Source: Chryseobacterium sediminis
GTDB taxonomy: Bacteria; Bacteroidota; Bacteroidia; Flavobacteriales; Weeksellaceae
Direction of reading: 5' to 3'
Length of the DNA: 64,000 nt
Assembly (NCBI RefSeq): GCF_008386505.1
Contig: NZ_VUNZ01000001.1
Coordinates: 2,535,937-2,599,936 of the forward strand
A program made the position numbers and the translations under genes. A model generated the notes under the pieces. It saw nothing but the letters and a program-made list of their open reading frames with translations. It was not told where the DNA came from and ran no database searches. Positions 32,657-42,014 of the stretch are shown in pieces (position 1 is the stretch's first letter; every line of letters starts with the position of its first letter).

Positions 32657-34715
32657 AAATTGGTTTTTATTAATTCTATTATTTTTAGCGACAGGGATTA
32701 ATGCGCAGATAAAAAATCCCGTAAAGTTTAAATTCACTATCAACGATCTTGGAAATAATCAGTACGAAGCGGTATTGAATGCTACCATGGAAAGCGGATG
32801 GCACATTTACTCAAAGGATTTACCGGAAGACACCGGAATTCCCACTGAATATAAAGTTACAGGAAAGAATATCGAGCTAATCGGCAAGTTTACCGAAGTA
32901 GGTAAAAAACATGAAGAATTTTCTGAAGCTTTTGGGGGAACAATTGTTTTTTACTCCAATTCAGCCGGGTTTAAGCAGAAATTTAAATTAAAAGACCCTG
33001 CCAAACCTGCGGATGTTACTTCTGAGATTACATACCAGACCTGTGACGACAGAGTTTGTCTGGCTCCCAATACATTAGAATTCAACCAAAAAGTTACTCC
33101 AAAGGGAGCAACGGAAGAGGCTACAACTGAGGAAACGGCTGGTCCTGTAAAAGATTCAGTAAAAATAACTGAAACAGTTACTGAAAACCCTGCAAAAACA
33201 GAGGCTACAGTGACAGAAACCTCAAAACTGGATCCTAAGCAATTAAAAATTGCAACAATAGATTTCAAAAAGCCATTGACGGATTGTGGTACAGCTTCTA
33301 CTAAAGTGGATGAAAATTACTGGACGTATTTATTCCTTGGGTTCATCGGAGGGTTAATCGCTTTGCTTACTCCTTGCGTTTTCCCAATGATTCCATTAAC
33401 CGTTTCATTCTTTACAAAAGGTAGCAAGAACAAGGCAAAAGGAAAAAGAGATGCCCTTATTTATGGGTTTTTCATTCTTCTTATCTTCGTTTTATTGAGT
33501 ATTCCTTTCCACATTATTGACGGAATTGCAGGAAATATCTTCAACGAGATTTCTACCAGTGTATGGCTGAATATTGCCTTCTTCATCATATTTATCTTCT
33601 TTGCCGGAAGTTTCTTCGGGTATTATGATATTACCTTACCAAGTTCTATTGCCAATAAATCTTCTAAAGCGGAAGAAGCAGGAGGGCTTATCGGTATTTT
33701 CTTCATGGCATTAACACTGGTTATTGTTTCTTTCTCTTGTACAGGACCTATTTTAGGGAGTTTACTTGGAAGTGCAGTAACAGGTTCTACCAATGTTCCG
33801 ATGTTATTGACCTTTGCATTGGCAGGATTCGGGCTTGCATGGGCAATTATTTTTGGATTGCTGGCATTATTCCCTCAGGCACTGCAAAGCCTTCCGAAAT
33901 CCGGAGGATGGATGAATACGGTAAAGGTAGTTTTAGGTTTCGTAGAATTGGCCTTAGCTTTGAAATTCTTATCTAAAGCAGATCTTGTTTCTAAGACATT
34001 CTTCTTAAAAAGAGAACTTTTCATCGCAATATGGATTATCGTTGCATTAGGATTAGCATTATATTTATTAGGATTCATCAGATTCCCGCATGATGATAAA
34101 AAACCTAAAATATCTATTACAAGAAAAATATTAGGTGCATTGGGAATTGGTTTTGTAATCTACTTAATCCAGGGATTAATACCATCTGACCGTCCGAAAC
34201 TTCAACTATTAAGCGGAATCTTACCTCCACTGAATGTAAGCTATTTCCATGATGAAAAAGACGGAATTCTAGGAATGCATCCGGAACACGACTTCTTTAA
34301 AGCAATAGAACTTGCCAAAAAAGAAGATAAACCCATCCTGATTGACTTCACAGGATACGGTTGTGAAAACTGTAGAAAAATGGAAGAATTTGTTTGGAGT
34401 GAACCGGATATCTTACCCATCCTTCAGAATGATGTAGTATTAGCATCTTTATATGTGGATGATAAGGAAGAGCTTCCAGAGGATCAAAAAACTAAAATTG
34501 ACCTTGGTGAAGGACAGATTAAAAAAGTAAAAACAATTGGTGACAGATGGAGCTTATTCCAACAGGTTAACTTTAATAATAACTCGCAGCCTCACTATGT
34601 TTTAATAACTCCGGACGGAAAAGTAATCAACACTCCGGTTTCAGGGTATATGCCAAAAGAGGATTTCAAGAAGTTCTTGGAATGCGGAGTCAATTACTAT
34701 AAAAAGAGTAAATAA
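32646..34715 (+). CDS. dsbD: Thiol:disulfide interchange protein DsbD
   Basis: Inner-membrane electron carrier that moves reducing power from cytoplasmic thioredoxin to periplasmic thiol proteins, 689 residues. Order of parts: signal peptide (ends INAQ, about 20); N-terminal DsbD-alpha domain with the Cys133/Cys138 pair in TCDDRVC; a Thr/Glu-rich linker (about 145-190); a membrane domain of about eight helices with LTPCVFPMIPLTVSFF and SFSCTGPILGSLL; and a C-terminal thioredoxin domain with C-E-N-C in DFTGYGCENCRKMEEF. All three redox Cys pairs are present. The start overlaps the tilS end by 11 bases. Confidence 0.95.
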   Translation: MKFRNWFLLILLFLATGINAQIKNPVKFKFTINDLGNNQYEAVLNATMESGWHIYSKDLPEDTGIPTEYKVTGKNIELIGKFTEVGKKHEEFSEAFGGTIVFYSNSAGFKQKFKLKDPAKPADVTSEITYQTCDDRVCLAPNTLEFNQKVTPKGATEEATTEETAGPVKDSVKITETVTENPAKTEATVTETSKLDPKQLKIATIDFKKPLTDCGTASTKVDENYWTYLFLGFIGGLIALLTPCVFPMIPLTVSFFTKGSKNKAKGKRDALIYGFFILLIFVLLSIPFHIIDGIAGNIFNEISTSVWLNIAFFIIFIFFAGSFFGYYDITLPSSIANKSSKAEEAGGLIGIFFMALTLVIVSFSCTGPILGSLLGSAVTGSTNVPMLLTFALAGFGLAWAIIFGLLALFPQALQSLPKSGGWMNTVKVVLGFVELALALKFLSKADLVSKTFFLKRELFIAIWIIVALGLALYLLGFIRFPHDDKKPKISITRKILGALGIGFVIYLIQGLIPSDRPKLQLLSGILPPLNVSYFHDEKDGILGMHPEHDFFKAIELAKKEDKPILIDFTGYGCENCRKMEEFVWSEPDILPILQNDVVLASLYVDDKEELPEDQKTKIDLGEGQIKKVKTIGDRWSLFQQVNFNNNSQPHYVLITPDGKVINTPVSGYMPKEDFKKFLECGVNYYKKSK

Positions 34716-34733
34716 AACATTTACATATCATTG

Positions 34734-34763
34734 AAAAACTCACACTTTACCGTGTGAGTTTTT
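34734..34763 (+). terminator. Terminator of dsbD (stem ACTCACAC/GTGTGAGT)
   Basis: Stem AAAAACTCACAC/GTGTGAGTTTTT with loop TTTACC, then a T-tract. The same stem is reused in the terminator at 36410-36437. Confidence 0.88.
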
Positions 34764-34816
34764 TATTATAATGAATTAAATAAACAATAAAACACCAAAC
34801 GTAGTGTAAAATTAAT

Positions 34817-34824
34817 TATATTTG
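34817..34824 (+). promoter_or_regulatory. -7 box of the T9SS cargo gene
   Basis: TATATTTG, 26 bases before ATG 34851. Confidence 0.5.
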
Positions 34825-34850
34825 AATAACTATCACCAATTCAAATACAT

Positions 34851-36386
34851 ATGAGATATCATACATTTACTTTTTTATTTCTTACCTGTTCATTATTCAC
34901 AGCTCAGACTGCTCCATCCATAGAATGGCAGAAGGCTTTGGGAGGCACTCAAAGTGAAGCAGCCAATTCTACAGTACAAACTTCTGATGGAGGGTATATT
35001 ATGGCGGGAATTACCTCTTCCAACAATGGAAATGTGAGTGGAAACCATGGTGAGGGAGATGGCTGGATAGTAAAAATGGATGCCAGTGGAAATATACAAT
35101 GGCAAAAAGCACTGGGAGGAAGCAATAATGATGTGATTCAGTATATCCGCCAAACTACAGACGGAGGATACATTGCTGCCGGATCTTCCAAATCCGTTGA
35201 CGGAGATGCTACAGTAAACCATGGAAATTTTGATTTCTGGGTGATAAAATTGGATACCAATGGAACTATACAATGGCAAAAATCTTTAGGAGGAAGTGGT
35301 CTTGATGAAGCTCAATCTATTCAGCAGACCTCCGATGGAGGATACATTGTTGCAGGCAGCTCCAGCTCTAACGATGGGGATGTGAGTGGAAGTCAGGGGG
35401 GACAAGACTATTGGGTTGTAAAATTGAATAATACCGGCAATATACAATGGCAGAAATCACTGGGCGGAAGTGATAGCGATCAGCTAAGTTCTGTTCAGCA
35501 AACTTCTGATGGAGGATACATTATTGCCGGAACCACCGTATCTACAGATGGTCATGTTACCGTAAGCTACGGAAACAATGATTTCTGGGTAGTGAAGCTT
35601 GACCTTTCCGGAAATATACAATGGGAAAAAACATTGGGTAATATTGGTGATAATATGGGATATTCTGCACAACAGACTTTCGATGGCGGATATATCGCTG
35701 TGGGTACTTCTTATGACCCCTCAAACCTTGAAAACGGACTTCCTGATTATTGGGTTGTAAAATTAAATAATAACGGAGTTATACAATGGGATAAATATTT
35801 TGGAGGAAGCCTTCATGACAACGCAGTAACTATACGTCAAACTCCTGAATGGGACTATATTGTCGGAGGCTGGACAATTTCCAATAATGGCCAGGTAACC
35901 GGAAATCATGGCGATCTGGACTTTTGGATTGTAAAACTGGATACAAACGGAAACCTGAAATGGGAAAAAACACTGGGAGGTCCAGACACCGAATACTTTA
36001 GCTCTATTGAGTTAACCAATGATAATGGTTATATTGTTTCAGGAAATACTCAATCAACAAGTGGAGACATTACAGGACATCATGGTCTAATTGATGCCTG
36101 GGTAGTGAAACTAAGTCCGGAACAGCTGGGAATCTCAGAAAATGAAAAGGTAAATAAGCCTAACCTCTACCCCAACCCCTCGAAGGATTTCTTTTATGTA
36201 GATCATCTTCCCAAAGAAACTGTTATCAGCATCGTGGATATGTCCGGAAGAAAACTTTTCTCTCAAAAATATAATGAAGAAAAAATTAAGATCAATACTT
36301 CAGACTTCACAGAAGGAATTTATATGATTCAGATAAAAAGCAAAGAAGAAATTATTTTGTCAAAGAAAATAACCGTCAGCAGATAA
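34851..36386 (+). CDS. T9SS-secreted repeat protein
   Basis: 511-residue secreted protein. A signal peptide (ends TAQT, about residue 20) is followed by about seven tandem repeats of roughly 58 residues, each with IQWQKSLGGS, then QQTSDGGYIIAG and NDFWVVKLD. Such repeats are predicted to fold as beta-propeller-like blades. A C-terminal T9SS type A sorting domain (LYPNPSKDFFYVDH, IVDMSGRKLF, GIYMIQIKS, ending KKITVSR) directs export by the type IX system and surface attachment. The repeats are also visible at DNA level (TATACAATGG recurs at the end of several). It has its own promoter and terminator. Ligand unknown. Confidence 0.93.
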   Translation: MRYHTFTFLFLTCSLFTAQTAPSIEWQKALGGTQSEAANSTVQTSDGGYIMAGITSSNNGNVSGNHGEGDGWIVKMDASGNIQWQKALGGSNNDVIQYIRQTTDGGYIAAGSSKSVDGDATVNHGNFDFWVIKLDTNGTIQWQKSLGGSGLDEAQSIQQTSDGGYIVAGSSSSNDGDVSGSQGGQDYWVVKLNNTGNIQWQKSLGGSDSDQLSSVQQTSDGGYIIAGTTVSTDGHVTVSYGNNDFWVVKLDLSGNIQWEKTLGNIGDNMGYSAQQTFDGGYIAVGTSYDPSNLENGLPDYWVVKLNNNGVIQWDKYFGGSLHDNAVTIRQTPEWDYIVGGWTISNNGQVTGNHGDLDFWIVKLDTNGNLKWEKTLGGPDTEYFSSIELTNDNGYIVSGNTQSTSGDITGHHGLIDAWVVKLSPEQLGISENEKVNKPNLYPNPSKDFFYVDHLPKETVISIVDMSGRKLFSQKYNEEKIKINTSDFTEGIYMIQIKSKEEIILSKKITVSR

Positions 36387-36409
36387 ATTATTGATAAACC
36401 TATCATTTA

Positions 36410-36437
36410 AAACTCACACAATAAAGTGTGAGTTTTT
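36410..36437 (+). terminator. Terminator of the T9SS cargo gene (same stem as dsbD terminator)
   Basis: Stem AAAACTCACAC/GTGTGAGTTTT with loop AATAAA and a T-run. Confidence 0.88.
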
Positions 36438-36552
36438 TTGTGGACCTTCAGACAAAGAGTATATTAAAATTCAATAATCAGCCAACCAACAACATCGTAG
36501 TTATCCGTTTTAATAATTAAAGATACATGAATGTTTAATTTGTTATAAAAAC

Positions 36553-36580
36553 AATCAATAGATTCATGAATCTATTGATT
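36553..36580. promoter_or_regulatory. Perfect 28-base palindrome upstream of the orphan exbD
   Basis: Arms AATCAATAGATTCA and its exact complement meet with no spacer, 73 bases before the exbD ATG. It lacks a T-run, so it is more like an operator for a dimeric regulator than a terminator. Confidence 0.5.
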
Positions 36581-36653
36581 ATTCACTAAACAAGGCATGT
36601 GTTTTGTAAGAATTTTTCAACAAACAACGTTTAACATTTAAAAATTTTTAATC

Positions 36654-37178
36654 ATGGCAGAAGTAATCGCACAAGAGAAACAAGGCAGCAAACAAAAGAA
36701 AAAAATGATCCGGGTAGATATGACTCCTATGGTAGATCTGGGATTCTTACTCATCACGTTCTTTATGTTCACCACTAACTTTACAAAACCTAACGTAATG
36801 GATTTGGGATTACCCGCAAAAGATCCAAACCCTCATCCTGTAGATATTCCTGTAATTGGAGACAAAAACCAAATTACATTTATCCTTGGAAAGGACAACC
36901 GCGTATTTTATCATCAAAGTAATGCTACAGATCTGAATTCCGCTAATCTTAAAGAAACCGATTTCAGTGGAATAAAAATTTCAAAAATCATTGCAGAAGC
37001 TTATAAAAATGCACCGGCACCTGAAAAATTTACCGTAATTGTGAAGCCAACGGATGACGCTAATTATAAGAATTTTGTGGATATGCTGGACAACCTTGCG
37101 ATTTCCAAAAAGGAACGATATGGCGTAACCGATATCAAGCCTTGGGAAACAAAGATTTACAAGGAATTAATTCAATAA
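36654..37178 (+). CDS. exbD: Orphan ExbD-type biopolymer transport protein
   Basis: 174 residues. A Lys-rich N-terminus precedes a single helix with the conserved Asp (IRVDMTPMVDLGFLLITFFM, about 23-42), and the following KPNVMDLGLPAK and terminal YGVTDIKPWETKIYKELI closely match the ExbD at 15095-15664, so it is a paralogue of that copy. No exbB or tonB gene is adjacent, so it must borrow an ExbB encoded elsewhere, possibly the one at 16346. A perfect palindrome lies upstream, and an intrinsic terminator follows. Confidence 0.92.
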   Translation: MAEVIAQEKQGSKQKKKMIRVDMTPMVDLGFLLITFFMFTTNFTKPNVMDLGLPAKDPNPHPVDIPVIGDKNQITFILGKDNRVFYHQSNATDLNSANLKETDFSGIKISKIIAEAYKNAPAPEKFTVIVKPTDDANYKNFVDMLDNLAISKKERYGVTDIKPWETKIYKELIQ

Positions 37179-37183
37179 AACAC

Positions 37184-37212
37184 AAAGGGCATTTTTAAAA
37201 TGCTCTTTTTTG
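37184..37212 (+). terminator. Terminator of the orphan exbD
   Basis: Stem AAAGGGCATTTT/AAAATGCTCTTT (one G-T pair) followed by T. Confidence 0.75.
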
Positions 37213-37281
37213 TTTACTTTTGAAAGGAAAATTGATCTGCAGTCAGCTGCATTATTTTAACCTTCTATAAATTTTGGAATC

Positions 37282-38064
37282 ATGCTGAACTTTGAAAGAA
37301 AAGGAAACGGAAAAGAAACATTGGTACTTCTTCACGGATTTATGGAAAACCTATCCATCTGGAGTGACATGGAGCATCATCTTTCCAAAGATTTTACATT
37401 GCTTAAAATTGACCTTCCCGGTCATGGGCAGTCAGAAATTTTAGCTGAAGTTCACACCATGGAACTGATGGCTGAGGAAGTAAAAAAGGTTTTAGATCAG
37501 CAAAATTTAGAAAAAGTACACCTTTTGGGACATTCTATGGGAGGCTACACTTCACTTGCATTTGCAGAAAAATACCCCAATTCTTTAAAAAGTTTAACTT
37601 TATTTTTCTCTACTTATTTTCCGGATGATGAAGAGAAAAAACAACAGCGTATCAAAAGCTACAGAATCATTAAGGATGCGTTTGCGCATTATGCAAGGGC
37701 TGGAATTCCCAATTTATTCAACCCCAATGAAAGGGACATCCTGGAAGGAAAAATTGAAACAGCTCTTGAAACAGCCCTTTCCACCAACAATCTGGGCGCT
37801 CTTGCCTGTGTAAAAGGGATGGTAGAAAGAACCGACAAAAAACATATCCTTGAAAATCTGGAGTCCAAAATTTTAGTATTAGCCGGCAAACACGATAACG
37901 CTGTAAAAACAGATATGATGATCAAACATCTTCCTGACAGGACAAATATCAAATCTTACATTTTGGACTGCGGGCATAACGGGCATTGGGAGAAACCCGG
38001 CATCTGTGCCGAAATCATCAATACGGAACTTCTTCACAACCTTCCTAAAAAACTTGTTTTATAA
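37282..38064 (+). CDS. Alpha/beta hydrolase
   Basis: Cytoplasmic hydrolase of 260 residues with the canonical fold. Oxyanion region LVLLHGFMEN (about 14-23), nucleophile elbow LGHSMGG with Ser85, and a late catalytic His in DCGHNGHWEKP. The acid is probably Asp in LAGKHDNAV. It resembles MenH/esterase-type enzymes; the substrate is unknown. It is not operonic with the upstream exbD (a terminator lies between) and is 73 bases before the patatin gene. Confidence 0.92.
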   Translation: MLNFERKGNGKETLVLLHGFMENLSIWSDMEHHLSKDFTLLKIDLPGHGQSEILAEVHTMELMAEEVKKVLDQQNLEKVHLLGHSMGGYTSLAFAEKYPNSLKSLTLFFSTYFPDDEEKKQQRIKSYRIIKDAFAHYARAGIPNLFNPNERDILEGKIETALETALSTNNLGALACVKGMVERTDKKHILENLESKILVLAGKHDNAVKTDMMIKHLPDRTNIKSYILDCGHNGHWEKPGICAEIINTELLHNLPKKLVL

Positions 38065-38137
38065 CATTAGTTTCCTCATGGATAAAAGTCAGCTTTAATA
38101 AAAAAATCCTGTATATTAGTAGAGGATAATATTCGTA

Positions 38138-38944
38138 ATGGCTTTATTCTCATTCAAAAAAAAGAAACCACCGGCACCACCGGTTATCGGGCTTACACTT
38201 TCAGGCGGAGGAATGCGTGGAATTGCTCATATTGCCGTATTGAAAGCTCTAGAAGAATATAATCTGAAGCCTCACATTATCTCCGGAACCAGTGCAGGTT
38301 CTATCATTGGTGCTTTTTATTCTTTTGGAAAAACACCAGATGAGATGATGGAAATTGTAAGACAGACTTCTTTTTTTTCCAGATCATCTTTAAAATTATC
38401 AAAAAACGGAATTTTCAGTTCTAATTTTATTTTAAAGCTTTTCAAAGATTATTTTCCTGAAGACAACTTTAGTATTTTAGGAATTCCCATGTACGTCGCT
38501 GCAACAGAAATGACTCATGGTATTGTGGATTTCTTTTCCGAAGGAGAGCTTTTTGGGCCGTTATTGGCATCATCGAGTGTTCCTTTTATTCTGCCTCCGG
38601 TAAGGATAGGGGAAAAAATCTATGTAGATGGTGGCGTTTTGGACAACTTACCCATTGAACCTATTATGGATAAATGCAACTTCCTGATCGCATCCCATGT
38701 CAACTCAATAAGCTATGACGAATTAAACAAAATGAGCCTGATGAAGGAATTTGACAGAATCCTCCACTTAGCCATTGCAAAATCGGTCTATTCAAAGGCA
38801 AAATACTGTAATATTTTTTTGGATCCTCCTAAAATGACGAAATACAGCCTTTTCAACAAACGATATATGGATGAAATGTTTCAGCAGGTGTATGAATATA
38901 CCTGTCAGGAACTTGAAGAGAAAGGATTTCGTAAAGTTTTGTGA
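38138..38944 (+). CDS. Patatin-like phospholipase
   Basis: 268-residue lipid acyl hydrolase of the RssA/patatin type, with a Ser-Asp dyad. The oxyanion loop is SGGGMRG (about 22-28), nucleophile Ser52 is in SGTSAGS, and the catalytic Asp is in VDGGVLDNLP. A short Lys-rich N-terminus has no signal peptide, so it is likely cytoplasmic or membrane-peripheral. It may be co-transcribed with the alpha/beta hydrolase 73 bases upstream. It ends convergent with nrnA. Confidence 0.93.
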   Translation: MALFSFKKKKPPAPPVIGLTLSGGGMRGIAHIAVLKALEEYNLKPHIISGTSAGSIIGAFYSFGKTPDEMMEIVRQTSFFSRSSLKLSKNGIFSSNFILKLFKDYFPEDNFSILGIPMYVAATEMTHGIVDFFSEGELFGPLLASSSVPFILPPVRIGEKIYVDGGVLDNLPIEPIMDKCNFLIASHVNSISYDELNKMSLMKEFDRILHLAIAKSVYSKAKYCNIFLDPPKMTKYSLFNKRYMDEMFQQVYEYTCQELEEKGFRKVL

Positions 38945-38994
38945 ATGTAAAGATCCACGAGTTTATCAAAATCTGGACTTTACTTTTTGGGTTT

Positions 38995-39999
38995 CTACAA
39001 ACCCTCTTCTTTTACTTTATTTTTGAAGGTTTCTATAGTTCCGGATAAAGAGTCTAAAGATTTTCCTCCGGCTGCATTAATGTGCCCGCCACCGTTAAAA
39101 TATTTTCTTGAGAATTGGTTTACATCGACATCATCTTTACTTCTGAATGAAATTTTAACAAAATCTTCATACAGGTCTTCCATAAAGAATGCAGACATTT
39201 TTACACCACCAATACTTAAACCATAATTTACAAAACCTTCTGTATCTCCTTTCTGGAAACCAAATTCTTTCAACTCGTTTCTTGTAAGACTTAGGACAGC
39301 AACCGTTCCGTCATTCACCACTTCAATTCTTCCAAGAACCAAAGCAAGCAAATGCAGACGAGAAACTGTATTGGTATCCCATGTATTGGAGGTGATCATC
39401 GCCGGATCTGCACCATTCTCAATCAGGTTGGCAATAATTCTGTGTGTAGTGGCGCTGGTAGAACGAAAACGGAAACCTCCTGTATCAGTCATAATTCCGG
39501 TATAAAGACATTCCGCCATATCCTGATTCACCAGTTTTTCATCATTCATTGCTTCAATGAAATGATAGATCATCTGTGAAGTGGCCGGAATAACGGTATC
39601 AGAATAAACAAAATCAAATTTTTCCGGCTGCTGGTGGTGATCAATAAGAATTTTCTTTCCTTGAGCTTTAACCAGCCAGTCTCCTAATAATCCAATTCGT
39701 GAGGGAGAATTAAAATCCAGACAGAAAATAACATCTGCTCCTGCAATCATGTCAGATGCCAGCTTTCTTTTATATTCCGCAATAATAACTTTTTTAGACT
39801 CAGGCATCCATTTCAGAAATTTCGGAAAATCATTAGGTACAATAACTTCAGCATGAATTCCTTTTGCTTTCAGATAATGTTTCAATCCCAAACTTGAACC
39901 AATAGCATCTCCATCCGGATTATAATGGGTAAGGATAACTATTCTGCTCTCTTGAGTAAGTAATGTATTGATATCTAAAAGTTCTGCTGGTGTAAACAT
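38995..39999 (-). CDS. nrnA: DHH-family phosphoesterase (NrnA-like)
   Basis: 334 residues, of the bifunctional oligoribonuclease/pAp phosphatase type, which degrades nano-RNA and 3'-phosphoadenosine phosphate. Metal-binding DHH motifs: THYNPDGDAIGSS (His25, Asp29, Asp31), DFNSP, LIDHHQQPE, and the TDTGGFRF segment. The C-terminal DHHA1 domain ends with GGGHINAAGG, which binds substrate. The length is normal for the family. A TATCTTTG box lies 33 bases upstream. Confidence 0.93.
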   Translation of the reverse strand: MFTPAELLDINTLLTQESRIVILTHYNPDGDAIGSSLGLKHYLKAKGIHAEVIVPNDFPKFLKWMPESKKVIIAEYKRKLASDMIAGADVIFCLDFNSPSRIGLLGDWLVKAQGKKILIDHHQQPEKFDFVYSDTVIPATSQMIYHFIEAMNDEKLVNQDMAECLYTGIMTDTGGFRFRSTSATTHRIIANLIENGADPAMITSNTWDTNTVSRLHLLALVLGRIEVVNDGTVAVLSLTRNELKEFGFQKGDTEGFVNYGLSIGGVKMSAFFMEDLYEDFVKISFRSKDDVDVNQFSRKYFNGGGHINAAGGKSLDSLSGTIETFKNKVKEEGL

Positions 40000-40031
40000 C
40001 GGGTGTTTATTTTCGTTAAAATTAAAGTTTT

Positions 40032-40039
40032 CAAAGATA
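40032..40039 (-). promoter_or_regulatory. -7 box of nrnA
   Basis: TATCTTTG on the minus strand, 33 bases before the nrnA ATG. Confidence 0.5.
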
Positions 40040-40159
40040 GAGCTTTTATATAAATCATTTAAATATTATTTTTGCACAGAGAAATGGTATTCTTATCAGG
40101 GGTTTGCCATTGTTCAATAAAAATGTTGCATTTAATTTTTTAAAAAAAGATAATTAAAG

Positions 40160-40190
40160 TTTGTAACTTATAAAAATTTATATATCTTTG
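40160..40190 (+). promoter_or_regulatory. Promoter of rpmH (TTTG-N19-TATCTTTG)
   Basis: TTTG at 40160-40163 and TATCTTTG at 40183-40190, exactly 19 bases apart, followed by C. It gives a leader of roughly 40 bases. Confidence 0.8.
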
Positions 40191-40234
40191 CAACCTGAAA
40201 ATTAATAGATTAATTACGATTTAAACATATAGTA

Positions 40235-40393
40235 ATGAGTAAAAGAACATTCCAGCCATCAGAAAGAAAAAGAAGAAACAAACACGGTTTCAGAGAAAGA
40301 ATGTCTACGCCAAATGGAAGAAGAGTTTTGGCTGCGAGAAGAGCTAAAGGCAGAAAGAGTTTAACTGTAAGTGCTGCACGCGCTAAGAGATAA
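40235..40393 (+). CDS. rpmH: 50S ribosomal protein L34
   Basis: 52-residue, very basic ribosomal protein. The sequence starts [20 protein letters not shown] and continues with the invariant [19 protein letters not shown], the hallmark of L34. The length is slightly over the usual 44-47 because of a short C-terminal extension ([10 protein letters not shown]) seen in Bacteroidota. It has one of the best promoters in the window and its own terminator. In many bacteria rpmH adjoins rnpA and dnaA; here it does not. Confidence 0.97.
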   Translation: MSKRTFQPSERKRRNKHGFRERMSTPNGRRVLAARRAKGRKSLTVSAARAKR

Positions 40394-40418
40394 TCTTTTT
40401 ATTATCATATACAAAACA

Positions 40419-40449
40419 TGCTTGAAAAGTTCCTTTTCAGGCATTTTTT
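40419..40449 (+). terminator. Terminator of rpmH
   Basis: Stem TGCTTGAAAAG/CTTTTCAGGCA (one T-G pair), three-base loop, then six T. Confidence 0.82.
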
Positions 40450-40548
40450 GTTGTTAAAATTTACTAAAATTAGAGTCAAATAGACTTCTTTTTTCTATTT
40501 TTAAAGATTGAAATTTTTTTGTTAGAAAACAGCCTTTAAAATTTAATT

Positions 40549-41259
40549 ATGCCACATACAAATATCTCCGGAGACAATATTATAAGTTTACAAAACGCAA
40601 AGATTGCGCAAAAAAACTTTACTGTACTTTCTGATGTAAATCTTAACATTAAAAAAGGTAGATTCTGCTATCTTATCGGAAAAACAGGTTCCGGAAAAAG
40701 TTCCCTTCTGAAAACGCTTTACGGACATATTCCATTAGCATCAGGACACGGAGCTGTTGTAGGATTTGACCTGGCAAAGCTAAAACCTTCTGATATTCCT
40801 AACTTAAGAAGAAAATTAGGAATCGTATTCCAGGATTTCCAGTTACTTTCTGACAGAACGGTTGAAAAAAACTTAAAATTTGTTCTTGAAGCAACAGGCT
40901 GGAATGATAAAGTAAAGATAGAAGACCGCATCAATGAGGTTCTGGGAAGCGTGAACATGAAAAGCAAAAAGCACAAAATGCCACACGAACTTTCGGGAGG
41001 TGAACAACAGCGTATTGCCATTGCAAGAGCCCTTCTTAACCATCCAGATCTTATCTTAGCGGATGAGCCTACAGGAAACCTTGACCCTGAAACCTCCAAC
41101 GAAATTATGACGCTATTGAAGCAGGTTGCCCTTGAAAATGGTGCTGCAGTAGTAATGGCAACACACGATTACCATATGATTCAAAACTTCCCTGGTGAGG
41201 CTATCAGATGCGAAGATGGAAAAGTATCTGTACTGGATACGGCAGAATTGTTTGAGTAA
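40549..41259 (+). CDS. ftsE: Cell-division ABC ATPase FtsE-like
   Basis: 236-residue ATP-binding protein. Walker [10 protein letters not shown] (about 44-52), Q-loop [16 protein letters not shown], signature [15 protein letters not shown], Walker [14 protein letters not shown] and switch His in [17 protein letters not shown] and the short length fit FtsE, which with FtsX activates peptidoglycan hydrolases at the septum. No ftsX is adjacent. A LolD-type lipoprotein-release ATPase is the main alternative. Confidence 0.87.
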   Translation: MPHTNISGDNIISLQNAKIAQKNFTVLSDVNLNIKKGRFCYLIGKTGSGKSSLLKTLYGHIPLASGHGAVVGFDLAKLKPSDIPNLRRKLGIVFQDFQLLSDRTVEKNLKFVLEATGWNDKVKIEDRINEVLGSVNMKSKKHKMPHELSGGEQQRIAIARALLNHPDLILADEPTGNLDPETSNEIMTLLKQVALENGAAVVMATHDYHMIQNFPGEAIRCEDGKVSVLDTAELFE

Positions 41260-41321
41260 GAATTAAAAAATTGAGAGATTAAGAAATTCAGGCTTACGCG
41301 GTTTCTAATCCTTTCTAATTT

Positions 41322-42014
41322 CTATTTAAAAACATGAAACTCTTTAGTGAGTTCAAGATATTGGTCCGAGTATTGTCTCGGACTTTTTTCTATAATAAAC
41401 TCAGATTCGTTGATTTCTTTCTTTTGTGATGAAAACTCCAGGATAAGCCTTTTAGCATTTGAATTTTGAATTCCTTTGATACTAACCCTTCTGTTTAAAA
41501 ACAGTCGATTTTCTTTACCTATTGAAATAAAAACCTCTCCGGCTTCAACAGGAATAATGACGGAAAAAATCCCGTTTTCAGATAATAATTGCGCTGCATT
41601 GGTAATTAACTGCCTGAAGTTTAATTCTACAGTCTGGCGTGCAATCTTGTCTTTTTCAGATCCTGATTCTTCAAAATAAGGAGGATTGGAAACGATAAGA
41701 TCAAATCGTTCTTCCGTCACGAAAGTTTTAAAATCCTGATGCCTGTTTTTCAGTCTTGCATGAAAAGGTGCGTTTTCAAAATTAAGCTTAGTAAGTGCCT
41801 CTGCATCTTCGTTAATATCCAGTCCTAAAAAGTAAGCCTGAAGATTTCTCTGAGCTAGCATTAGGGAGATCAGTCCTGTTCCTGTCCCTACTTCTAAAAC
41901 ACTGGATGCGTCGTCAACATCAGCTAAAGCACCAAGCAGAACACCGTCTGTTCCTACACGGAAGACGTCTTTAGACTGTTCAATTGTAAATTGCTTAAAT
42001 GTAAAAGGCTTCAC
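41322..42014 (-). CDS. trmN6: tRNA1(Val) (adenine-37-N6)-methyltransferase
   Basis: 230-residue SAM-dependent methyltransferase of the TrmN6/YfiC family, which makes m6A37 in tRNA-Val. The start region is FKQFTIEQSKDVFRVGTDGVLLGA. The SAM motif is VLEVGTGTGLISLMLAQ, and the catalytic N-P-P-Y is in LIVSNPPYFEE. Last gene of a probable ribE-kinase-trmN6 operon; its start overlaps the kinase stop by one base. Confidence 0.9.
   Translation of the reverse strand: MKPFTFKQFTIEQSKDVFRVGTDGVLLGALADVDDASSVLEVGTGTGLISLMLAQRNLQAYFLGLDINEDAEALTKLNFENAPFHARLKNRHQDFKTFVTEERFDLIVSNPPYFEESGSEKDKIARQTVELNFRQLITNAAQLLSENGIFSVIIPVEAGEVFISIGKENRLFLNRRVSIKGIQNSNAKRLILEFSSQKKEINESEFIIEKSPRQYSDQYLELTKEFHVFK

Noticed and set aside
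34851..36386. DNA repeats as a mobile or satellite element
   Set aside because: The periodicity is explained by tandem protein repeats of about 58 residues in one secreted protein.
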